Assembly: GCA_965371445.1 (NCBI GenBank)
Contig: CBDUYN010000082.1
Location: 1-41,728, forward strand
DNA length: 41,728 bases
Source of the DNA: DASWIG01 sp965371445
GTDB lineage: Bacteria; Acidobacteriota; Thermoanaerobaculia; Multivoradales; J023
Direction: 5' to 3'
This document shows, in pieces, positions 16,615-23,963 of the stretch. The stretch's first letter is position 1; the number at the start of each line of letters is the position of its first letter. The translations under genes were made by a program, and so were the position numbers. The notes below the pieces were generated by a model. It was given only the letters and a program-made list of their open reading frames with translations, was not told the origin of the DNA and ran no database searches.

Positions 16615-17748
16615 TCAGCCATCGCCGCGTCTCAGCGGGGTGATGAACTTCAAGAAGACCCCGAAGAGCACCACCGTAAAGAAAGACTCGAAGATGTTGG
16701 CAACAGCGCAGACCATCTTCGAAAAAGTCGAGACTGGTATGAGGTCACCGTAGCCAGTGGTGACGATCGTGTAGAGCAGAAAGTAGACGTAGTCGAGCAG
16801 TTGCGGCGGGTTCTGGCTCTGATCAAGCATCACCGCAACCCCTAGCTCCTGCAGATCGGGCGGCGGCGCATCCGTGGTCGGCTCGTCGCCGTGATCCAAG
16901 TCAGGCATGGTGTCGAACAACCATTCGACATGGGTAGGATCGTCGAACCGGATGCGACTTCCAAGCCAGCGCATCGCCGGCTCCACCGCCGATGCCGTCA
17001 AGGCGTTGCGATAGCCCTCGACGCCCACGTCGCCGGAGAACTTCACCGCGCCCTGAACGATGATGCGCACCGTGCGGGAATGACCGTCGCCGTCCAACGC
17101 TGTCTGGATCCTCTGGTGGACGCTGAAATTCTGCTCCTCCGAAACAACCTCACCACCTACGAGCGACAGATCGCCGACAGCGAAGAGGCTGGGCGTGGGC
17201 GTAACGTAGAGACCCCCGGATCTCTTGTCGTGAAACGCCAGAGAAAAACTCAGGGCATAGGTTACGTGCAAAAGAGTGGTGAAGATGAGGCAGATGGAAA
17301 AGGCGGCATTGCTCTCGATGCAGCCCTTCAGCTGAACACCCCAACTCCGCTGACCCGGCTCAGTCTCCAGCCGCTCCTTCCGATTTGCATTCAAGATGTG
17401 AATTGCCAGATAGGAGGTAAATCCAACCAGTACAAAACTCCAGAAGAAATCCAGCCATTGGAGCACGTCGGCAAGCGTTCTCATGGTGGATCTCGGCGAC
17501 GTAACGAGGAAAGTATAGGAGAGCCAGGAGACTCCCAGAATGCCGCCACTCGTGGCGATGCCGACAAGGCTTAGCCTATAGAGAGGAGTCGATTCGTCCA
17601 ACCGGGAAAAAGTCAAGACCTGGACAGTGGTCAGCAGAAAAAGGAACGAGACGTAGTGTGGGTCCTGCTCATTTGAAACGGTGCAGTAGAACCAGCAGAC
17701 GATAGCGAAAAAGCCGATGCTCAAGCCCAGGATGAGTATGCGGTTCAG
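16615..17748 (-). CDS. Potassium-channel-like membrane protein with a large turret domain
   Basis: This 377-residue protein has hydrophobic helices at about 4-24, 33-48, 58-80, 96-118 and 146-170. After a soluble stretch of about 140 residues (about 175-313) come a pore helix and the K+ filter TTGYGD (G332, Y333, G334, D335), then an inner helix at about 342-368. The filter sequence is diagnostic of K+-selective pores. In ordinary channels the outer helix and pore helix are separated by only a short turret; here a whole domain is inserted. The start is inferred to be CTG at 17746-17748 because AAGGAGG lies six bases before it, the hydrophobic N-terminus begins there, and the next ATG would remove three helices. 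It follows the FGE-fold lipoprotein gene by 41 bases. Confidence 0.82.
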   Translation of the reverse strand: MNRILILGLSIGFFAIVCWFYCTVSNEQDPHYVSFLFLLTTVQVLTFSRLDESTPLYRLSLVGIATSGGILGVSWLSYTFLVTSPRSTMRTLADVLQWLDFFWSFVLVGFTSYLAIHILNANRKERLETEPGQRSWGVQLKGCIESNAAFSICLIFTTLLHVTYALSFSLAFHDKRSGGLYVTPTPSLFAVGDLSLVGGEVVSEEQNFSVHQRIQTALDGDGHSRTVRIIVQGAVKFSGDVGVEGYRNALTASAVEPAMRWLGSRIRFDDPTHVEWLFDTMPDLDHGDEPTTDAPPPDLQELGVAVMLDQSQNPPQLLDYVYFLLYTIVTTGYGDLIPVSTFSKMVCAVANIFESFFTVVLFGVFLKFITPLRRGDG

Positions 17749-17753
17749 GGGAC

Positions 17754-17762
17754 ACCTCCTTG
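17754..17762 (-). promoter_or_regulatory. Ribosome binding site implying a CTG start
   Basis: On the minus strand this reads CCAAGGAGG and sits six bases before CTG-AAC-CGC at 17748. No ATG, GTG or TTG is available in frame near it, so it argues for a CTG start codon of the channel gene. Confidence 0.65.
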
Positions 17763-17789
17763 GGTGATGTTCCTCGTTTCCAGATTCTT

Positions 17790-19280
17790 TCAACGCGGTC
17801 TGGCGATCACGCGAAAGCCGATGGTCGGCGTCCTGGAGTCGGCACGCTCTAACGCCCGCGCTCCCGCGCGGCAACGCGCGTAGGGACTCTGCACCGAGCC
17901 GCCACGGAGTGGCTTTTCGAGCAACACGTTACTGTAAAGGTCCGGGAGCCGTTCCTCCGGACGACTCCACTCGGCGACGTTGCCGTGCATGTCAAAAAGA
18001 CCCAGTGGGTTGGGCTTCTTCTGCCGCACCTCAACAGGTCCCGAACCCACCTTGTTGGCGCTGAAGACGGCGTAGTTCTGGAGGGCCTGCGCCGCCTCGT
18101 CAAGACCCGCCAGGAAACGCCTCTGATGATCGGGCAATCCGACTACCGGTCCATACTCAGGAGGCTGCCCTGCGCGAGCCGCCACTTCCCATTCGATCTC
18201 CGTAGGTAACGAGAACTGCATCCGTGGAGTGCTCAACGCGTTGCAGAAGGCTTGTGCCTCCTCAAAGTTGACGCTGTGAGCCGGGATCCGTGGCCCGACG
18301 TATTCGTTCCAGATCCACCACTGCAAAATCGTTGTGAAGGCTTCCTGCGTCACCTCGGTGGTGCTGATGAAAAAGCCCTCGATCTCCAGCGAGTTGGGAT
18401 CGGAATCAATGCCATCGCGGCCGGGCTCGGCCGGGGGCGTGCCAAAAAAGTACCTTCCCGACGGAACGTAGGCGAAACTCAGACCGAAGACCTCGGGCGC
18501 GTCGACTGGCGGCCGCGATGGGGAGATGGCCGGCGGAGGCGACGGGGCGGGCGGCGACATGGCCGGCGGCCTAGATGCTACCCGGGGCGGAGGCACCCGC
18601 CCTGCAACCCGTTCCCCTTCCTCTATCTGATGCAGGAACTCGTCCAGATGCTCCTGACCCGCCGCCGAGAAATCGCCGGAGTAGAGCTGGACGCCTACGT
18701 AGCCTGAGGCGAGCTGGAACTTCCCGCGCGCTACGTCGTCTTGCACCCGTCGTTCTAGGTAGCCGAGATGTGCCGTCTCCACCCGCCCAATCTCGTCTTC
18801 GCAGAAGCGGATCATGGCATCGGAAAAACCTCCCTGGCCGAGACACAGGCGCAGAAGGCTCCGCGCCTTTCCGAACGATTCCTGCCGTAGGTAGGTGTCT
18901 ATCTCGTCGCGGATCCTCGTTTTGCGCACCTCCTCGCGGAGCGCCTCGATCTGCTCCATCGTGGTGGCGATGAAGCGACGACCGGCCTCAATTTCGTCAG
19001 CTCTGGCGGCTCCCGCTGCCTCGGCCGCGACGATCTGCCGCTGTAGGTCTTCGAGAATGCGTTGAGCGCCGTCGAGATCGCTGGCGGCCAGAGCCGCCGC
19101 CACCTTCCCCTGCGCCCGCCGATATCTCGCCTCTAGCGTTCGGTCAGACCCTGACGGTCGAGAGGCCGTCGGCGGCCCCGGTGGCGAATCGCATGCCGTG
19201 AGGAGCAACAAGGCCCACACCATGACGAGAGTCGACGCGAGGACGGATCGGGAAGCGCAGATGATTTGCGGGAACATCAC
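17790..19280 (-). CDS. FGE-fold lipoprotein
   Basis: This roughly 496-residue protein starts at GTG or the adjacent ATG. Its signal peptide ends in the lipobox LLTAC (C30). Residues about 45-230 are helical with coiled-coil character, rich in Ala, Glu and Arg. A Pro-rich linker follows (about 232-275), then an FGE-sulfatase fold to the end: FAYVPSGRYFFG, FISTTEVTQEAF, LPTEIEWEVAARAG, GLFDMHGNVAEW, LRGGS and GFRVIARP. Of the two FGE active-site cysteines only the second is kept (in YARCRAG); the first is Ser. Catalysis is therefore unlikely and ligand binding more plausible. Its start overlaps the stop of the next upstream FGE-fold gene, so they are coupled. Confidence 0.85.
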   Translation of the reverse strand: MMFPQIICASRSVLASTLVMVWALLLLTACDSPPGPPTASRPSGSDRTLEARYRRAQGKVAAALAASDLDGAQRILEDLQRQIVAAEAAGAARADEIEAGRRFIATTMEQIEALREEVRKTRIRDEIDTYLRQESFGKARSLLRLCLGQGGFSDAMIRFCEDEIGRVETAHLGYLERRVQDDVARGKFQLASGYVGVQLYSGDFSAAGQEHLDEFLHQIEEGERVAGRVPPPRVASRPPAMSPPAPSPPPAISPSRPPVDAPEVFGLSFAYVPSGRYFFGTPPAEPGRDGIDSDPNSLEIEGFFISTTEVTQEAFTTILQWWIWNEYVGPRIPAHSVNFEEAQAFCNALSTPRMQFSLPTEIEWEVAARAGQPPEYGPVVGLPDHQRRFLAGLDEAAQALQNYAVFSANKVGSGPVEVRQKKPNPLGLFDMHGNVAEWSRPEERLPDLYSNVLLEKPLRGGSVQSPYARCRAGARALERADSRTPTIGFRVIARPR

Positions 19281-20773
19281 CGTCCTTCCATTTTGACTAG
19301 GACGAGGCGAAATCCGAGATCGGGCTCAGTGGCGGACATCTCCAGCTGTCGGCGTAGGCTTAGAAGATGGAATTCTGGATCCTCGCCGTTGGCGCCGCCC
19401 CGTACAGTCATGTTTCTGGAGAAGTTTGGGTCAAGCTTCTCGGGAAGCCGCTCGAAAAGATTGTCAGGGGGGGAGGTCGGGTCCCAGCCTTCGATAGCGT
19501 CGCTCTGGAGAACCTTCAGCATGTCCAGCATGGCCTCGTGGAAGACCGACTCTGTCCACTCGCGGGCGTTGCCGGTCATGTCGCGTACACCGAAAGAGCT
19601 GCGGTCCCAGGTGTTGGTGCCCACCGGCCGCAGGTGATCGATGTTGAGCGAGGCGATTCCGCGCTCCATGTCGTTATCTTTGAAGGCATAGCTCGCCGTA
19701 CCGGTGCCGCGCGCCGCCATTTCCCACTCCACCTCGTGCGGCAGGCGAATCTGCCAACGAGAGGTCTTCTCGTCGAGCTTCCCCTGGAGCCACTGGACGA
19801 AACCGCGCGCTTCGATGAAGCTGAGACCCGTCACCGGCAGCCTTATTTTGTCAGGAGGCAGTCCAGGTATCCGATAGGGCCTTAGGCTTTCGGGCACGAG
19901 CGGCGCCGGAGGCTCCGCCTCAACTACATAGGTCAGGAACTGCAGGTTAGTTACTTCGTAGGTACTAATGAGGAACGGCCTCACGAGGCGAATTCCGAGG
20001 GGTTTCCCGTGTAAAGAACTCGGCCCAGCTAGCCTCTTCTCTAAAAGACTTGAAAGCTTGCTATCCTCAGGCTTGAGGCCGAGGGAGTATTCACCGGCGC
20101 CGATGCGCGAGAAAGAGAAATCGTTGCCGACAAGTTCAATGATTCCGCTTTGTTCTTCTTCGAAGAGATCGTGAAGCTTGGCGTCTAGAGAACTCTTAAA
20201 CTTCTGCCAACGCCATTGCGCGGAGCCATCGTTGAACCATCGGCCACCCGCCTTGAAGAGGGTCTGGGCGAGAACCTCGATTTCGAAATCCTGGTAGACG
20301 CCGGTCTCTTGGACGATTGGCTCGCTCGAAACGTAGACGCGCTCGCGTTCGTTACCCTCGGTCCCGAGAAGCTCCAGCGAAACTCTATCCTCGCCCTCGA
20401 ATCCGAGAATGGCGTTGAGATTCTCCGGCAACGCCACGCCTTTAGCCCTGGCATGGACTTTCTTCGTGGCGGGATCGTAACTCGGGACGAGAGCCGTTAT
20501 CTTCGGCAGTGAGTCAGCAACCTCGATCATCGCTTCGCAAAGGAGCCAGCTACCAAGGCCAGGGGCCATGGTCCAGAGCTTCAGGTCGTAGCTCCCAGGC
20601 GCCAAGCTGGGCACGACGAGTTGCGCATTCTCGGAATCGATGGTAACCGAACGATCATCCACGGAAGCGTGGAGATACTCGACGAGAGTCTGGGCCACGT
20701 CCAGCCTGATCAGCTCACCGACCGGCAGATTCAGGGTCTCATCACCACAAGGCAAGCCATTGAGCAGCGGCAT
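19277..20773 (-). CDS. FGE-fold protein, apparently separated from its signal peptide by a frameshift
   Basis: This frame gives 498 residues from the ATG at 20773, but it is open further upstream to a TAG at 20852-20854 and reads protein-like there (DDHVHIQKKIVYIVL). No ribosome site precedes the ATG. A well-formed signal peptide lies just upstream in another frame at 20814-20894, so a one-base shift would join them. Residues 1-220 are beta-rich with no known family. Residues about 222-498 are an FGE-like fold with FSRIGAGEYSLG, ISTYEVTNLQFL, LPHEVEWEMAARG, GVRDMTGNAREW and LGFRLVLVK. Both FGE cysteines are absent. Its visibly lower GC than polA suggests separate ancestry. It heads the operon with the FGE lipoprotein and the channel. 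Confidence 0.78.
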   Translation of the reverse strand: MPLLNGLPCGDETLNLPVGELIRLDVAQTLVEYLHASVDDRSVTIDSENAQLVVPSLAPGSYDLKLWTMAPGLGSWLLCEAMIEVADSLPKITALVPSYDPATKKVHARAKGVALPENLNAILGFEGEDRVSLELLGTEGNERERVYVSSEPIVQETGVYQDFEIEVLAQTLFKAGGRWFNDGSAQWRWQKFKSSLDAKLHDLFEEEQSGIIELVGNDFSFSRIGAGEYSLGLKPEDSKLSSLLEKRLAGPSSLHGKPLGIRLVRPFLISTYEVTNLQFLTYVVEAEPPAPLVPESLRPYRIPGLPPDKIRLPVTGLSFIEARGFVQWLQGKLDEKTSRWQIRLPHEVEWEMAARGTGTASYAFKDNDMERGIASLNIDHLRPVGTNTWDRSSFGVRDMTGNAREWTESVFHEAMLDMLKVLQSDAIEGWDPTSPPDNLFERLPEKLDPNFSRNMTVRGGANGEDPEFHLLSLRRQLEMSATEPDLGFRLVLVKMEGR

Positions 20774-20813
20774 CAGAACGATGTAGACAATTTTCTTTTG
20801 AATGTGAACGTGA

Positions 20814-20894
20814 TCATCTTGACTGAGCTGCAGAAAGCGCCAGCAGGACCGCTAGGACGGTGAGGGAAAGCCTTTGTGGCAGGTTCATGCTCAT
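20814..20894 (-). other. Signal-peptide leader ORF out of frame with the FGE-fold gene
   Basis: From ATG at 20894 (or 20888) the minus strand reads MSMNLPQRLSLTVLAVLLAL followed by SAAQSR and a TGA. This is a typical Sec signal peptide with a good ribosome site (AGGGG). The downstream frame needs a +1 shift to continue. It is either a sequence error, a real inactivating indel, or a frameshifted signal. Confidence 0.7.
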
Positions 20895-21187
20895 CACCCC
20901 TTTTAGACACTGTGCCATCGATTTTGTTCAGGGTGTGCCGTCAGAAGATGGGCTCCGGAAAACGGGGAGGGCGTCGCGACCTTGGAGCCCTGGAGCGAGG
21001 CTCCGGTCCGAGATGGAGACCTTGGACGCTTGGCTCGTAGCACGCCTTGTCCCGGGCGCCTGCCCCTCACCCCTACCCTCTCCCCGCCTCACCGCCTGCG
21101 CCATGATCCACGGCCTTCGCCGGGGAGAGGGGCCAGAGGCCCTTCGGGCCGGAGCGGATATGCTCTTCGGTCTGAGCCGGAGCTTCG
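20895..21187. other. Intergenic region with a long imperfect stem
   Basis: No gene is seen. CCCTCTCCCC at 21076-21085 pairs with GGGGAGAGGG at 21122-21131 around a 36-base centre that also has local pairing. This kind of stem is a common intergenic palindrome in GC-rich genomes. On the minus strand it would follow polA and could attenuate transcription into the FGE operon. Confidence 0.5.
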
Positions 21188-23821
21188 TCACCCCTTCGCT
21201 TCGAACCAGTCCGCACCCGTCCCCACGTCGACGACGAGTGGGGCGTCGAGCTCGGCGACCCCCGCCATCTCATAGCGCACCAGCTCGCCCACCGCCTCGG
21301 CCTCGCCCTCGGGCGCTTCCAGAACGAGCTCGTCGTGGACCGTCAGGAGGAGCCGCGCCTCGGGGATCTCGCGCTTCAAGCGGGCGTCGACGGCGATCAT
21401 GGCGAGCTTCATGAGGTCCGCTGCCGTCCCCTGGATACGGGCGTTGATCGCCATGCGCTTGGCGTTCTCGCGCAGGGTGTAGTTGCGGCTCTTGATGTCG
21501 GGCAGCCGGCGGATGCGTCCGTAGAGGGTCTTGACGACGAGCGTCTCGCGCGCCTCCTCCAGCGTCTCCTCGGTGTAGCGGGCGACGCCGGGGTAGCGCT
21601 CCATGTAGGCGGCGATGAAGCGTCCGCCTTCTTTCTTCGTGATCCCGAGCTGACGCGACAACCCCCAGTCGCTCATGCCGTAGATGATGCCGAAATTGAT
21701 CACCTTCGCCATGCGGCGCTGGTCGGGGTTGACCAGGAGCGGGGCGATGCCAAAAACCGCCCCCGCCGTCGCCGCGTGGATGTCCTCGCCGCGGCGGAAG
21801 GCCTCGATCATCGCCTCCTCGCCGGCGATGTGGGCGAGGACCCGCAGCTCGACCTGCGAGTAGTCGGCCGCCACCAGGACGTTGCCCGGTGCGGCCCGGA
21901 AGGCCTTGCGGATCCGTTGGCCGAGCTCGGTCCGGATCGGGACGTTTTGCAGGTTCGGGTTCGCCGACGACAGCCGTCCGGTCGCCGCCACCGCCTGGTT
22001 GAAGCGGGTGTGGAGGCGTCCGTCCCCGGCGACGAGCGCCGGCAGGGCATCGACGTAGGTCGACTTGAGCTTCGCCAGCTCCCGGTAGTGGAGGATCTTC
22101 TCGGGCAGCTCGTAGCCGCGGGCCGCGAGCTCCTCCAGGGTCTCGGCGCTGGTCGAGAACCTTTTGGTCTTGCGGGTCCGTCCCAGCACCGGCAGCCCTT
22201 GTTTTTCGAAGAGGATCTCGCCGAGCTGGTGGGGCGAGCTGACGTTGAAGCGCTCGCCGGCGAGGCGGTAGATCTCGTCTTCGTCGGAGGCGATCTTCCC
22301 GGCCAGCTCCTCCGACATCTCGGCGAGGTAGGCCGTGTCGAGCTCGACTCCGGCTTCCTCCATGTCGCGCAGGACGGCGACGAGCGGCTCCTCGATCTTC
22401 TCGTAGACCTCCTGCAGGCCGCTCTCGTCGAGCTCGCCCGCCATCTCGTCGGCCATGCGGCGCGGCAGCGCGACGCGTTCGGCGGCGAAGGTGAGGAGCA
22501 TAGGGTCGGAGGCGCCGGGTTTGGCGCCCTTCCTCCAGCCGGCCTCCTGGGGCGTCATGGCCTTGCGCCGCAGCCGCGCGTGGACGACGTCGGCGAACGC
22601 GTGGCTCCGAAGCTCCGGCGTCAGGAGGTAGGAGGCGAGCATCGTGTCAAAGAGCGCGCAACGCACCTCGCTCCCGGCTCCTACGAGGCGCAGGACCTCC
22701 TTCAAGTCGTGACCGTGGAGGACGACGCCTTCGTCCCCGGTCCACTCGCGGAGGCTCTCGCGGACGGCTTCGGCCACGTCGCCGCGTCCGAAGTCAGCAT
22801 AGGCCGGCCGGCCCTCGGCGTCGAGGACGGCAAGGCCGAGGACCTCCTCGTCGCCGACCGTGGCGACGTGAACCTCGCTCCCGAGCGCCGCGGCGAGCTG
22901 GCGCCACTCGTCGGCCGAGGCGACCTCTGTCGCCGCCTCGACGTCGGTCCCGGCGGCGCCGTGGGCCGATTCGATCTCCTCGGCGAAGGCGCGGAAGTCG
23001 AGGTCGTAGAAGATCTCCAGCAGCGCCTGGTGGTCGGCCTCGCTGCGCTTCAGGGCCGCGGGGTCGAGCTCGATCGGCAGGTCGGTGTGGATCGTCACGA
23101 GCTCTTTGGACATCAGGGCGTCGTCGCGGTGCTCCTGGAGCCCTTCGCGGTAACTCTTGCGCTTGATCTCGCCAGCGCGCTCCAGGAGGGCGTCGAGCGA
23201 GCCGTACTCGCGGATCAGGCTCTTGGCGCCCTTCTCGCCGATCCCCTTGACGCCGGGGACGTTGTCGACGCTGTCGCCCATCAGGGCGAGGACGTCGACG
23301 ACCCGCTCGGGCGGGGCGCCGAAGTCCTCCTCGACGAGCTGCGCGTCGTAGAGCTTGTCGCGTCCGGTGTGGTAGAGCGAGACGTGCTCGCCGACGAGCT
23401 GGAAGAGGTCCTTGTCGGCCGAGACGAGGACGACCTCGTAGCCCGCCGCGGCGCCCTTCCTGGCGAGGGTGCCGAGGACGTCGTCGGCCTCGTACTTCGG
23501 CATCTCCAAGAGCGGGATGCGGTAGGCCTCCAGGACGCGGCGGATCCAGGGGATCTGGGGCCGCAGGTCCTCGGGCATGGGGGCGCGGTTGGCCTTGTAC
23601 TCGGCGTAGCGGTCGCGGCGCACGGTGTCGGAGGAGACGTCGAGGGCGACGCCAAGGAGCTCCGGATCCTCGTCGCGCAGGAGCTTTTTTAGGATCTGGA
23701 GGAAGCCGAAGACGGCGTTCGTGGGCTCGCCACGGCTCGAGGAGAGGTTGCGGATCGCGTAGTAGGCGCGGAAGATGTTCGAGTAGCCGTCGATGAGGTA
23801 AAGGCGGGGTCGCTCGCTCAT
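21188..23821 (-). CDS. polA: DNA polymerase I
   Basis: This 877-residue protein starts at ATG 23821 (MSERPRLYLIDGYSNIFRAY). Residues about 1-290 are the 5'-3' exonuclease (DGYSNIFRAYYAIRN, ADDVLGTLA, LMGDSVDNVPGVKGIG). About 290-480 correspond to the 3'-5' exonuclease fold, but the Exo I DxE motif is replaced (HVATVGDEE), so proofreading is probably lost, as in other Gram-positive-like or Taq-like enzymes. About 480-877 are the polymerase: motif A DYSQVELRVLAHIAGE, motif B RRMAKVINFGIIYGMSDWG, motif C LTVHDELVLEAP. It fills gaps in repair and matures Okazaki fragments. Its last 603 bases are duplicated at the left end of the window. Length and start are normal for the family. Confidence 0.96.
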   Translation of the reverse strand: MSERPRLYLIDGYSNIFRAYYAIRNLSSSRGEPTNAVFGFLQILKKLLRDEDPELLGVALDVSSDTVRRDRYAEYKANRAPMPEDLRPQIPWIRRVLEAYRIPLLEMPKYEADDVLGTLARKGAAAGYEVVLVSADKDLFQLVGEHVSLYHTGRDKLYDAQLVEEDFGAPPERVVDVLALMGDSVDNVPGVKGIGEKGAKSLIREYGSLDALLERAGEIKRKSYREGLQEHRDDALMSKELVTIHTDLPIELDPAALKRSEADHQALLEIFYDLDFRAFAEEIESAHGAAGTDVEAATEVASADEWRQLAAALGSEVHVATVGDEEVLGLAVLDAEGRPAYADFGRGDVAEAVRESLREWTGDEGVVLHGHDLKEVLRLVGAGSEVRCALFDTMLASYLLTPELRSHAFADVVHARLRRKAMTPQEAGWRKGAKPGASDPMLLTFAAERVALPRRMADEMAGELDESGLQEVYEKIEEPLVAVLRDMEEAGVELDTAYLAEMSEELAGKIASDEDEIYRLAGERFNVSSPHQLGEILFEKQGLPVLGRTRKTKRFSTSAETLEELAARGYELPEKILHYRELAKLKSTYVDALPALVAGDGRLHTRFNQAVAATGRLSSANPNLQNVPIRTELGQRIRKAFRAAPGNVLVAADYSQVELRVLAHIAGEEAMIEAFRRGEDIHAATAGAVFGIAPLLVNPDQRRMAKVINFGIIYGMSDWGLSRQLGITKKEGGRFIAAYMERYPGVARYTEETLEEARETLVVKTLYGRIRRLPDIKSRNYTLRENAKRMAINARIQGTAADLMKLAMIAVDARLKREIPEARLLLTVHDELVLEAPEGEAEAVGELVRYEMAGVAELDAPLVVDVGTGADWFEAKG
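21192..21794. repeat. Right copy of the 603-bp polA direct repeat
   Basis: This is the counterpart of 142-744 in the same orientation, with an offset of 21,050 bases. Together the two copies bracket the CHAT/caspase/FGE island and provide enough homology for loss or circularisation of the island by RecA-type recombination. Confidence 0.95.
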
Positions 23822-23963
23822 GGAGGGGATTGTACGCCGAGCGGGCGCCGGCTGGCCATCTGTCCGCAGTGACGGCGGCTGGCTCTCGGCCGGCGGAGCG
23901 GACCAGGCGATCGTGACCTCCGAAGGCATCGAGGTCCGCGCCAACTACGCCTTCGACGATCCG

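Noticed and set aside
10036..20773. Diversity-generating retroelement with FGE-fold variable proteins
   Set aside because: CHAT/caspase proteins with FGE-fold ends are known retroelement targets, but no reverse transcriptase frame and no template repeat matching the three FGE 3' ends was found in the window.
21335..23692. Long plus-strand open frame opposite polA
   Set aside because: It is the antisense shadow of a GC-rich gene; polA on the minus strand has all family motifs.
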